From an uncultured Selenomonadaceae bacterium (GTDB taxonomy: Bacteria > Bacillota > Negativicutes > Selenomonadales > Selenomonadaceae): a DNA stretch of 5,466 bases. The position numbers and the translations under genes are program-made. Positions 1 through 5,203 of this stretch are shown here, piece by piece (position 1 is the first letter of the stretch; every line of letters begins with the position of its first letter). The stretch is from contig CAJOFG010000152.1 in the NCBI GenBank assembly GCA_905233965.1, positions 1 to 5,466 of the forward strand, in the 5' to 3' direction. The notes under the pieces are model-generated. The model had not been told where the DNA came from and did no database searches. It saw only the letters and a program-made list of their open reading frames with translations.

Positions 1-418
1 ATCCGTCTTTGGAATATTGTTTGAGCATATTCATAACGGTAATTCTGTCGTACATGATCATTGCTTCTTTGTTTGTAATTGCAAAAGCGGGAGCTTGACA
101 ATTTTTTCCCTGCACATTGCAAATCATTATATGATCGGGTTGCTGTACAGATTTTTCCGACAAAATTATTACGCCGGTCTTTGTGTTAAATTTTGGTGCG
201 ACGGAAGCAAGGAGTCTGCATTGATGTCCGGCAAGTTCTTTCTCGTTCGGATTCCTTGTCAGTACCGCTTTCAAATTTACATTCAAAATTTTGAACAGAG
301 CGAAAACGTCCGGAGCAATTTTGGTGACGTCGTTGTAGAAAAAATAAATCGGTTTATGTGTTTTGACGAAGTCGATAATATCGTCCGTCATTTTCTTCAT
401 TCGGTCATTATCTATCAT
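1..418 (-). CDS. Hypothetical protein, N-terminal part (runs off the left edge)
   Basis: This minus-strand frame stays open from an ATG at 418-416 to the window edge, giving 139 codons with no stop. An SD-like AGGGAG (428-433 on the complement) lies 9 bases before the ATG, which supports this start. Codon use matches the neighbouring genes. The visible protein begins MIDNDRMKKMTDD. It then alternates predicted strands and helices: a hydrophobic strand PIYFFYND near residues 23-30, NLKAVLTR near 48-55 and GVIILSEK near 82-89. This pattern would fit a Rossmann-like alpha/beta domain, but no diagnostic motif is visible and I do not recognise the family. There is no signal peptide or membrane segment. 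The gene is divergent from holA. The open frame on the opposite strand over the same bases lacks an SD and is taken as a shadow. Confidence 0.75.
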   Translation of the reverse strand, partial: MIDNDRMKKMTDDIIDFVKTHKPIYFFYNDVTKIAPDVFALFKILNVNLKAVLTRNPNEKELAGHQCRLLASVAPKFNTKTGVIILSEKSVQQPDHIMICNVQGKNCQAPAFAITNKEAMIMYDRITVMNMLKQYSKDG

Positions 419-463
419 TTTTAAAATCTCCCTGCATAAAAAACCACCGGCATATCGAAATTA

Positions 464-472
464 TGGTATCAT
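464..472 (+). promoter_or_regulatory. Candidate extended -10 promoter for holA
   Basis: TGG followed by TATCAT forms a TGn-extended -10 box about 40 bases before the holA start. No good -35 lies 17 bases upstream. The box sits inside a small palindrome (TTATG, GTAT, CATAA at 461-474), so a minus-strand -10 (CATAAT) for the divergent gene may overlap it. The call rests on motif match only. Confidence 0.35.
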
Positions 473-497
473 AAAAAAAAATCGACCGCAACATTCC

Positions 498-504
498 GGA
501 GGAG
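498..504 (+). promoter_or_regulatory. holA ribosome binding site that selects a TTG start
   Basis: GGAGGAG lies 10 bases before the TTG at 515-517. The first in-frame ATG, at 533, is 28 bases from this site, too far to use it. The GTG at 504-506 is in another frame and meets a stop four codons on. The TTG start is therefore preferred. Confidence 0.75.
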
Positions 505-514
505 TGAAAAAATT

Positions 515-1528
515 TTGAAGTTCAAAGATTTTATGAATTCGCTTGAAAACGAATTAAAACACGTTTACCTTTTGAGCGGCGAAGAAACTTTTTACATCGA
601 CAAGGCACGCGAAAAAATTTTGTCGAAACTCGGCGCGGACAAATCGGAAGTCGTTGTGCTTGACTGCGGCGAAAAAATTTCGGTTGCCGAAATTGCCGGT
701 GTTATCGACAGCGCACCGTTATTTTCACCGCGCAACGTCGCCGTAATAAAAAATGCTCCGTTCTTTGGCAAGGAAGTAAATTCGGAGCGGTTGGAAAAAA
801 TTTTGTCGAATATGCAGGAAACAAATTTCGTCATCTTCACGACGACGAAACCGGCAGACAAGCGGCGCAAACTTTACAAACTCATCGCGAAAGTCGGCGC
901 GGTACTCGAAGCCGATTCAATTCGCGCCCGGCAAATCGACGAATGGCTCAACGAAAAATTAAAATCGCTCGGAAAAGTCATGTACGGTGAGGCGCGAAAA
1001 TATTTTTCGGAACGAATTGCAATGTTGCCGGAAATTTCCCTGCTCTACTTGGACAACGAACTTGAAAAAATTTCCTTAATCGTGCCGGGAAAAGAAATCA
1101 CCGTCGCCGACTTGCAACGCGGAATGACCGAACCGCCGGAAGTTTCAAACTTCGCGCTCACCGACGCAATCGACGCACGGAAATTAAAAAAAGCCGTCTA
1201 CGTTCTGCGGACACAACTTCGCGACGCGAAGAATTTTCCTTTAATGACGGCTTTATTGGTAAGACACGTCCGGCAACTGCTCCGGGCAAAATTTTTCATC
1301 AAGCGCGGCGTAAGAGGTCGCGCACTCGCCGAACCGCTGGAAATGAATCCGTACATAGCGCAAAAACTCGGAGCAACTGCGGAAGGTTACGACACGAAAC
1401 TTTTGGAAGAAATTTTTTTGGAACTTGCCGACGCGGATTATAAATTAAAATTCGGATTGGCGGGTGCGGAAGTTTTGGAAAAAATCGTCGTCAAACTCTG
1501 CAACCGCAAAACCAAACGCGGTGCTTAA
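515..1528 (+). CDS. holA: DNA polymerase III subunit delta
   Basis: HolA is the delta subunit of the replicative clamp loader. It opens the beta sliding-clamp ring so that the clamp can be loaded onto primed DNA. The 337-residue length is typical of the family. The N-terminus carries the usual HVYLLSGEETFYIDKAREKI segment (residues 16-35), where family members show a Y-L-L-x-G-x-E signature. The middle is the AAA+-like fold without Walker motifs, as expected for delta. The C-terminal clamp-loader collar shows LLVRHVRQLLRAK near residues 247-259 and ends with a conserved helix (ELADADYKLKFG). Translation starts at TTG with a strong SD. The gene is convergent with the minus-strand operon: its TAA (1526-1528) overlaps the vapC-like stop (1525-1527). 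I see no intrinsic terminator between them. The product is housekeeping, and nothing looks broken. Confidence 0.93.
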   Translation: MKFKDFMNSLENELKHVYLLSGEETFYIDKAREKILSKLGADKSEVVVLDCGEKISVAEIAGVIDSAPLFSPRNVAVIKNAPFFGKEVNSERLEKILSNMQETNFVIFTTTKPADKRRKLYKLIAKVGAVLEADSIRARQIDEWLNEKLKSLGKVMYGEARKYFSERIAMLPEISLLYLDNELEKISLIVPGKEITVADLQRGMTEPPEVSNFALTDAIDARKLKKAVYVLRTQLRDAKNFPLMTALLVRHVRQLLRAKFFIKRGVRGRALAEPLEMNPYIAQKLGATAEGYDTKLLEEIFLELADADYKLKFGLAGAEVLEKIVVKLCNRKTKRGA

Positions 1529-1962
1529 TCGGTCGGCAAAAATTTTTCTTCCTCCAAAATTTCCCGGAACTCTGCGGGTGTCACGGCGGGAATTTCACTC
1601 GCGACAAAATCTTTGACGTTGCGGGTAACTATATAGTCGGCATGAAAATTTATCGCACACCGGGTTTGCAAACAATCTTCAAAATCCGAAAAATTTTTGT
1701 CGTTCAGCGCGGCAACCAATTTTTCGTCGTCTACGGACTCGATTTTAAAAATTTTCCGGAGGTTCAAAAGAACTTTCCGCAACTCGTCAAGTGTAAATTG
1801 TTTGCGGAGTATGTAAGTGATATTGACGACGGAATTTGCGGCAATCGCACCTTCGACAATTTCACGGCGGCAAAACTCGAAAATTTTCAGCGAATCGTCA
1901 AAGAACGGTTCACGCCCCGCGATAACGTCAATCAAAACGTTCGTGTCAACCAAGATTTTCAT
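1525..1962 (-). CDS. PIN-domain (VapC-like) toxin ribonuclease
   Basis: This 145-residue protein has the layout of the PIN_3 type of PIN nuclease, a metal-dependent RNase fold common in VapC toxins. It starts MKILVDTNVLIDV, with the first acidic residue D6. A central helix reads NITYILRK (47-54). The second acidic cluster is DFED (93-96), and a TRNVKDF motif (113-119) supplies the last conserved polar and acidic positions. Many PIN proteins have Glu near residue 47, and here it is Asn. I recall related PIN_3 proteins with Asn at this place, so I do not read it as inactivation. The ATG lies inside the end of the upstream antitoxin gene (17-base overlap), with GGGAG 10 bases before it, so translation is probably coupled. 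The frame stays open upstream to 2070, but that part overlaps the antitoxin and lacks SD support. The RNA target cannot be told from sequence. Confidence 0.85.
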   Translation of the reverse strand: MKILVDTNVLIDVIAGREPFFDDSLKIFEFCRREIVEGAIAANSVVNITYILRKQFTLDELRKVLLNLRKIFKIESVDDEKLVAALNDKNFSDFEDCLQTRCAINFHADYIVTRNVKDFVASEIPAVTPAEFREILEEEKFLPTD

Positions 1963-2191
1963 AACCGAATTTCTCCCGGTAATATTCGTCCAACTCTTTT
2001 TTTTCGTCAAGGTCGGGTATCGACTTGCGGAGTTGAAGAATTTCATCGAGTGCCGCTTTCTTTTCCGCAAGTCTTTGCTCTCTCGAAAGTCGATTTATTT
2101 TTTCCGCTTGCAAATATTGAATTACGGAAAAAAGATTTTCTTCCGGCAGCGACTCCAAAAGTTGAAAAGCTTCGCGGCGCAAAGGTGTCAT
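1946..2191 (-). CDS. VapB-like antitoxin of the PIN toxin
   Basis: This 81-residue, highly charged protein sits directly upstream of the PIN gene and overlaps it by 17 bases, the standard antitoxin-toxin order. The N-terminal third (LLESLPEENLFSVIQYLQ, residues 11-28) looks like the short helical dimerisation segment seen in many small antitoxins. The rest is a Lys/Glu-rich helix (about 36-72) that may wrap the toxin, ending YREKFGYENLG. No clear AbrB, ribbon-helix-helix or Phd DNA-binding motif is visible, so autoregulation is uncertain. The ATG at 2191 has GGGAGGG 6 bases upstream. A TTG further upstream falls inside that SD and is rejected. The start overlaps the stop of the previous gene as ATGA. 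The role is inferred from position, size and composition. Confidence 0.75.
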   Translation of the reverse strand: MTPLRREAFQLLESLPEENLFSVIQYLQAEKINRLSREQRLAEKKAALDEILQLRKSIPDLDEKKELDEYYREKFGYENLG

Positions 2192-2406
2192 AAAAATCCC
2201 TCCCAAATTTTTTGACAGTTTCCGTAATACCAGTCCTCAATGTACGGCTCTTCCGTCGTCGAACGAATTTTTACTTCGTGCCACACACCGTTTTGGAACA
2301 TCCGAACGGTTTGCCCGACTTCCGGAACTTTGTAGATCAATTCGCCGCGATCAAAATATTTCACGGCGATGGAATCTTCGTACCAAACCAAAATACCTTC
2401 CTTCAT
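2188..2406 (-). CDS. Small DUF5348-like protein
   Basis: This 72-residue protein is the third gene from the operon end. It begins MKEGILVWYEDSIAVKYFD and has a beta-rich, aromatic pattern. A core reads VRMFQNGVWHEVKIR (34-48), followed by DWYYGN (58-63). This resembles DUF5348 proteins, which usually show a G-x-W-x-x-x-R-I-E core and a late W-Y pair. The match is by memory of the pattern and is tentative; no biochemical role is known to me. The ATG at 2406 is preferred because AAAGGAG lies 10 bases upstream. A second in-frame ATG at 2433 lacks an SD. The start overlaps the tmcAL stop as ATGA, and the stop overlaps the antitoxin start as ATGA. It is thus translationally linked on both sides and could be an accessory part of the toxin-antitoxin module or a passenger. 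Confidence 0.7.
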   Translation of the reverse strand: MKEGILVWYEDSIAVKYFDRGELIYKVPEVGQTVRMFQNGVWHEVKIRSTTEEPYIEDWYYGNCQKIWEGFL

Positions 2407-3635
2407 CTTCCTGCAACTCCTTTGATAAAACATGGTGAATTTAAAAAATCTTGTCCCGGCTTTTTCGGAACGTCAAACAAAATTCCGCGCAAGTTTGATG
2501 CAACACAGTCGAGGGCGAGATTTTTTTTGTATGCGTCGGAAAAATTTTTCCTCTCAAAGTCGCGCCCGGTCAAATGTTGCGTAACTTTCGTTACAATCGG
2601 CAAATCGGAATTGTCGCGAATTTTTTTCAACAAATTTTTTCCGCGCTCGTTGAACGCCAAAACCCGGACGTAATCGGCAGAATTTATTTCGGAAATTTTT
2701 TCCTCCGTCAAGTCAAGCAAAAATCGGAGCAACAACCTTTTGACGCGCCCTTCATGATAACGGCGACCGACGATGCCGGAAATAAATTCGTCGAAAGTTT
2801 TTGCCGACTTCGCCGACTTGATTAAACGAAATTCCAAGCCTTCGCGCATACCGTAAATTTTTCGCAAGTCGTCCGGCGTCGTTGTGAACAGTTTCGCCAA
2901 AATCGGACGGAATAAAAATTCTTCGCGAACCGGTCCGGAATTTTTTTCCCTCATCAATTCGTCGAGAACTTTTTCACCGACCGACGCGGAAATTTTTTTC
3001 CAATCCGGTAAAGGTTTGTAAACTTCTTCGCGAATTGCCGCCGCGCCTGAAAATTTTTCCGACAAGTTTAAATTCAAGTGACCCGCCCCGACACGTTGAA
3101 TTAAAATCGGTTGCATGACTTCCGGCAGGGCGCGCAAATATTCAATTGCCAAAATCGTGTTCGGTTGACGCAAAAATTTTTCTTCGACGTTCAAACTTCG
3201 TGACAAAATTTTTGTGACTGCCGCCGCGTATGAAATTCCGCCGGACATTTCCGATTTTATTTTCGCGGAAAAAATTTTTTCGTCAAGTATTTTTGCCGCC
3301 GATTTTATTTTTTCAACGTCGGGAAATTCCGCGCCGAAAGCAAGCGAATCGACAACGCCGAGCCGGTGCAAAAGTCGAACGCCGCCCCGTGCAAAATCTT
3401 GGGCACTTCGCACGACCGACACGAAAGGCAATTCCAAAACCAAATCGCAACCGCCCTCGATGGCAAGTCGCGCCCGCGTCATTTTGTCCAAAATTGCCGG
3501 CTCTCCTCTTTGCGTGAAACTTCCGCTCATCACAGCGACAATTTCCGCGCCGGGAAAAATTTTTCGCACTTCCGAAATTTGGTAAGCGTGTCCCGCGTGA
3601 AAAGGATTGTACTCCGCGATAATTCCGACAGCCAA
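2403..3635 (-). CDS. tmcAL: tRNA(Met) cytidine acetate ligase (TmcAL, formerly YlbM)
   Basis: TmcAL makes N4-acetylcytidine at the wobble base (C34) of elongator tRNA-Met, using acetate and ATP. It is the Bacillota counterpart of the acetyl-CoA-dependent TmcA. The 410-residue length fits the family. The N-terminal nucleotidyltransferase-type Rossmann domain opens AVGIIAEYNPFHAGHAY, with the HxGH motif at residues 13-16. MSGSFTQRGEPA (36-47) and K51 follow, then a CDLVLELP segment (63-70), all usual for this family. The start is a TTG at 3635-3633, two bases after the upstream stop, with GGAAGGA (3644-3650 on the complement) 8 bases away. No in-frame ATG fits the conserved N-terminus better. 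It is co-transcribed with the DUF1385 gene and overlaps the next small gene by 4 bases. The protein appears intact and cytoplasmic. Confidence 0.92.
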   Translation of the reverse strand: MAVGIIAEYNPFHAGHAYQISEVRKIFPGAEIVAVMSGSFTQRGEPAILDKMTRARLAIEGGCDLVLELPFVSVVRSAQDFARGGVRLLHRLGVVDSLAFGAEFPDVEKIKSAAKILDEKIFSAKIKSEMSGGISYAAAVTKILSRSLNVEEKFLRQPNTILAIEYLRALPEVMQPILIQRVGAGHLNLNLSEKFSGAAAIREEVYKPLPDWKKISASVGEKVLDELMREKNSGPVREEFLFRPILAKLFTTTPDDLRKIYGMREGLEFRLIKSAKSAKTFDEFISGIVGRRYHEGRVKRLLLRFLLDLTEEKISEINSADYVRVLAFNERGKNLLKKIRDNSDLPIVTKVTQHLTGRDFERKNFSDAYKKNLALDCVASNLRGILFDVPKKPGQDFLNSPCFIKGVAGR

Positions 3636-3637
3636 AA

Positions 3638-4492
3638 TTATTTTCCTTCCACCGCGTTCAACGACGCTATCGCAACTTCAATCATGGAGTCGTCCGGTTC
3701 GCGTGTCGTCAGGTACTGCAACCACAAGCCCGGCATTATTGCGGCGCGGACGATTGAATTTTTTGAACGCGCCGAAAACCGAATCACTTCGTAAGCAATT
3801 CCCGCGACGACCGGCAACAAAAGTATTCGGGATAAAATTCTGAGCCAAAGGTCAGGCCAACCGAGAAACGCGAAAACAAAAATGCTGACTATCATGACGA
3901 TTAACAAAAATGCCGTGCCGCAACGCGGATGAAGTCGCGGAAATTTTTTCACGTTCTCGACAGTCAGCGGCAAGTCCGCCTCGTAGCCAAAAATTGTTTT
4001 GTGTTCCGCGCCGTGATATTGAAAAACTCGTTGAATGTCTTCCATTCGCGAAATTGCAAAAATGTACGCGAAAAAAATTGCCATACGCACAAAACCTTCG
4101 ACGATGTTCAAAACGAACGGGTCTGCCGTCAAGGTTTTTAAAAATTTCGCGGCAAAAGTCGGTATCGCGATGAAGAGGACTGCCGCCAGAATCAGAGCGA
4201 AAAAAATTGTTCCCGCCATTTCTTTATCGCTGAGTTGTTCATCTTCTTCGCCGGCGGTCTGCGCGGAAAAAGATAATGCGCGTATTCCCAAAATCAAACT
4301 TTCAAACAAAGTCACCGAGCCGCGCAAGAAAGGAAGTTTCAAAATCGGATATTTGTCCGTGATTGAATTTACCGGTTTGAGCTGCACGTCAATTTCTCCG
4401 TCCGGTTTTCTGACGGCAGTCGCAACTTTTCCGAATCCGCGCATCATAACTCCTTCGATGACGGCCTGTCCTCCGACAAGAGGTTTTTCCAC
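3638..4492 (-). CDS. DUF1385 (YqhQ-like) integral membrane protein
   Basis: This 284-residue protein belongs to the DUF1385/YqhQ family of Bacillota membrane proteins. Its function is not established as far as I know. Family marks are GGQAVIEGVMMRG (residues 7-19), YHGAEHK (159-165) and HPRCGT (188-193). The His, Glu and Cys residues of these motifs could form a metal or active site, which is inference. Hydrophobic segments near 93-117, 131-149, 194-211 and 217-237 suggest four membrane helices, with a soluble N-terminal part. The start is a GTG at 4492-4490, preceded by GGAAGGTGAT. This is the first gene of the five-gene minus-strand operon, about 35 bases from the predicted transcription start. 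It ends two bases before the TTG of tmcAL. Confidence 0.9.
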   Translation of the reverse strand: MEKPLVGGQAVIEGVMMRGFGKVATAVRKPDGEIDVQLKPVNSITDKYPILKLPFLRGSVTLFESLILGIRALSFSAQTAGEEDEQLSDKEMAGTIFFALILAAVLFIAIPTFAAKFLKTLTADPFVLNIVEGFVRMAIFFAYIFAISRMEDIQRVFQYHGAEHKTIFGYEADLPLTVENVKKFPRLHPRCGTAFLLIVMIVSIFVFAFLGWPDLWLRILSRILLLPVVAGIAYEVIRFSARSKNSIVRAAIMPGLWLQYLTTREPDDSMIEVAIASLNAVEGK

Positions 4493-4533
4493 TTAATCAC
4501 CTTCCGAAAAAAATCTTTGGTTTCCGGTGCGAA

Positions 4534-4562
4534 ATTTTACAACTTTTGCCCGGCAGTGTAAA
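4534..4562 (-). promoter_or_regulatory. Sigma-A type promoter of the yqhQ-tmcAL-toxin operon
   Basis: Reading the complement, TTTACA (4562-4557) and TAAAAT (4539-4534) are spaced by 17 bases. Each matches the consensus at 5 of 6 positions. Transcription would start near 4527 and give a leader of about 35 bases before the GTG at 4492. No hairpin or operator is obvious between them. Confidence 0.65.
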
Positions 4563-4611
4563 GAAAATTGCAAGTGCGCCAAAAATCAAATTGTCGCCGT
4601 TGTAAAAGTCA

Positions 4612-4640
4612 TTGACGAAAAATATTTGCCGGATTATAAT
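4612..4640 (+). promoter_or_regulatory. Promoter of antitoxin RNA 1
   Basis: TTGACG (4612-4617), a 17-base spacer and a perfect TATAAT (4635-4640) form the best promoter match on the plus strand of this stretch. The predicted start is near 4647. It is stronger on paper than the toxin promoter, as expected for an unstable antitoxin RNA that must be in excess. Confidence 0.75.
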
Positions 4641-4646
4641 TCAACT

Positions 4647-4737
4647 GAAATAAAAAAGCAAAGAGACGGTCGGCTTTCGCAACGTCGGCTTCCTCTCTGA
4701 TATGACAGGTTTAGAAACCGCCGTCAGGGCGGTTTTT
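4647..4737 (+). ncRNA. Predicted antisense antitoxin RNA 1
   Basis: A short RNA of about 91 nt is implied by the near-consensus promoter upstream and the intrinsic terminator at 4715-4737. It holds no convincing open frame with an SD. It ends just before the toxin stop codon on the other strand. A toxin mRNA running past its stop would therefore overlap it tail to tail, the layout of type I systems such as TxpA/RatA and BsrE/SR5. Its 5' half (4658-4697) resembles the toxin leader in the same sense. TTCCTCTC (4690-4697) could pair with the toxin SD. The ends are inferred from motifs only. Confidence 0.65.
4715..4737 (+). terminator. Intrinsic terminator of antitoxin RNA 1
   Basis: An 8-bp stem, AAACCGCC with GGCGGTTT, encloses the loop GTCAG and runs into five T residues (4733-4737). 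The stem is symmetrical, but on the minus strand it lacks a proper T-tract. It is probably a weak terminator for the toxin mRNA. Confidence 0.8.
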
Positions 4738-4740
4738 ACA

Positions 4741-4821
4741 TCAGCGGAAAATCGCGACGTAAAGGGTTGCTGCCGCAGAAACGGCTTGCAAGACGATGGA
4801 GATAATCTCAAACTTCGTCAT
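4741..4821 (-). CDS. Small hydrophobic type I toxin-like peptide, copy 1
   Basis: This 26-codon gene begins MTKFEIIS and ends LYVAIFR. Residues 6-25 form one uninterrupted hydrophobic segment, long enough to span the membrane. It is flanked by K3/E5 at the start and a single R26 at the end. The M-(S/T)-x-(Y/F)-(E/Q) opening resembles B. subtilis TxpA, BsrG and BsrE and the holin-like toxin family. The expected action is membrane insertion and depolarisation, which is inference. The ATG has a strong SD (GAGGGGG, 8 bases away) that is half buried in a hairpin. It is conserved in copy 2 with 3 base changes (one silent; I9L and A16T), both conservative, which supports selection on the protein. 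Confidence 0.75.
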   Translation of the reverse strand: MTKFEIISIVLQAVSAAATLYVAIFR

Positions 4822-4829
4822 ATGCAACA

Positions 4830-4855
4830 CCCCCTCTCAAAAAAAATTTGAGAGG
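4830..4855 (-). promoter_or_regulatory. SD-sequestering hairpin in toxin leader 1
   Basis: On the complement, CCTCTCAAA (4855-4847) pairs with TTTGAGAGG (4841-4833) around five T residues, a 9-bp stem. The 3' arm contains the GAGAGG part of the SD GAGGGGG (4836-4830), so the stem would limit ribosome access. This is a common safeguard in type I toxin mRNAs. Confidence 0.65.
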
Positions 4856-4889
4856 AAACCGACAAGCCTTCCGACTCTTCGCAAACCGG

Positions 4890-4918
4890 ATTATAACAGG
4901 CAATCGAATTTTTTTAAA
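4890..4918 (-). promoter_or_regulatory. Promoter of toxin mRNA 1
   Basis: On the complement, TGTTATAAT (4898-4890) is a perfect extended -10. A weak -35, TTTAAA (4918-4913), lies 17 bases upstream and matches 4 of 6 positions. The start would be near 4883, giving a leader of about 62 nt. The promoter abuts the antitoxin promoter of copy 2 back to back. Confidence 0.65.
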
Positions 4919-4922
4919 GTTG

Positions 4923-4951
4923 TTGACGAAAAATTTTCACCGGATTATAAT
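4923..4951 (+). promoter_or_regulatory. Promoter of antitoxin RNA 2
   Basis: TTGACG (4923-4928), a 17-base spacer and TATAAT (4946-4951). The hexamers are identical to those of copy 1 although the spacer has changed, which argues that the promoter is kept by selection. The predicted start is near 4958. Confidence 0.75.
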
Positions 4952-4957
4952 TCAATC

Positions 4958-5052
4958 GAAATAAAAAAGCAAAGAGACGGTCGGCTCTCGCAACGTCGGC
5001 TTCCTCTCATCAGTAAATAATGGAAGTGAAACCGCCGTCAGGGCGGTTTTTT
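4958..5052 (+). ncRNA. Predicted antisense antitoxin RNA 2
   Basis: This RNA of about 95 nt is the counterpart of antitoxin RNA 1, with promoter and terminator conserved. It keeps the leader-like arm (4969-5008) including TTCCTCTC (5001-5008). It differs most in the linker at 5009-5028, which is 3 bases longer than in copy 1 and unrelated in sequence. That region would pair with the toxin mRNA tail and could set cognate specificity. The ends are inferred. Confidence 0.63.
5029..5052 (+). terminator. Intrinsic terminator of antitoxin RNA 2
   Basis: The same 8-bp stem as in copy 1 (AAACCGCC, loop GTCAG, GGCGGTTT), followed here by a run of six T residues (5047-5052). Confidence 0.8.
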
Positions 5053-5055
5053 ACA

Positions 5056-5136
5056 TCAGCGGAAAATCGCGACGTAAAGGGTTGCTGCCGTAGAAACGGC
5101 TTGCAAGACGAGAGAGATAATCTCAAACTTCGTCAT
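5056..5136 (-). CDS. Small hydrophobic type I toxin-like peptide, copy 2
   Basis: This 26-codon paralogue of the peptide at 4741-4821 has the same opening (MTKFEIIS) and the same end (LYVAIFR). It has Leu at residue 9 and Thr at residue 16. The substitutions keep the single hydrophobic segment. SD and start spacing are the same as in copy 1, and the SD is again inside a 9-bp hairpin. A membrane-acting toxin held off by the plus-strand RNA is the likely role. No function is proven from sequence alone. Confidence 0.75.
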   Translation of the reverse strand: MTKFEIISLVLQAVSTAATLYVAIFR

Positions 5137-5144
5137 ATGCAACA

Positions 5145-5169
5145 CCCCCTCTCAAAAAAATTTGAGAGG
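5145..5169 (-). promoter_or_regulatory. SD-sequestering hairpin in toxin leader 2
   Basis: On the complement, CCTCTCAAA (5169-5161) pairs with TTTGAGAGG (5156-5148) around four T residues. The stem is unchanged from copy 1 and the only difference is one base less in the loop, as expected if the hairpin matters. Confidence 0.65.
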
Positions 5170-5203
5170 AAACCGACAAGCCTTCCGACTCTTCGCAAAT
5201 CGA

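Larger units (their letters stand above)
4612..4898. repeat. Tandem toxin-antitoxin cassette, copy 1
   Basis: First of two direct repeats of about 290 bp, roughly 90 % alike by eye. Each unit contains a plus-strand promoter, a short RNA with terminator, a minus-strand 26-codon peptide with SD hairpin, and a minus-strand promoter. The unit also has imperfect inverted arms at 4658-4697 and 4850-4882. The most diverged stretch between copies is the linker before the terminator (4698-4714). Confidence 0.9.

Noticed and set aside
17..424. Plus-strand open frame opposite the left-edge gene
   Set aside because: It has a Cys/His/Phe-rich composition unlike the neighbours and no SD. The minus-strand frame has an SD and normal codon use.
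1529..1600. Intrinsic terminator after holA
   Set aside because: The T-rich stretch at 1544-1549 has no GC-rich stem before it.
1963..2070. Upstream extension of the PIN toxin frame to an ATG at 2070
   Set aside because: The extra residues overlap the antitoxin gene in another frame, and the PIN fold begins at MKILVDTN, which has its own SD.
600..4100. Frequent AAAAATTTTT-like runs in both strands of the coding regions
   Set aside because: Many fall on Lys/Glu-Lys followed by Ile/Phe codons (AAA ATT, AAA TTT), so they reflect codon preference of the genome. I saw no regular spacing that would suggest phased bending.
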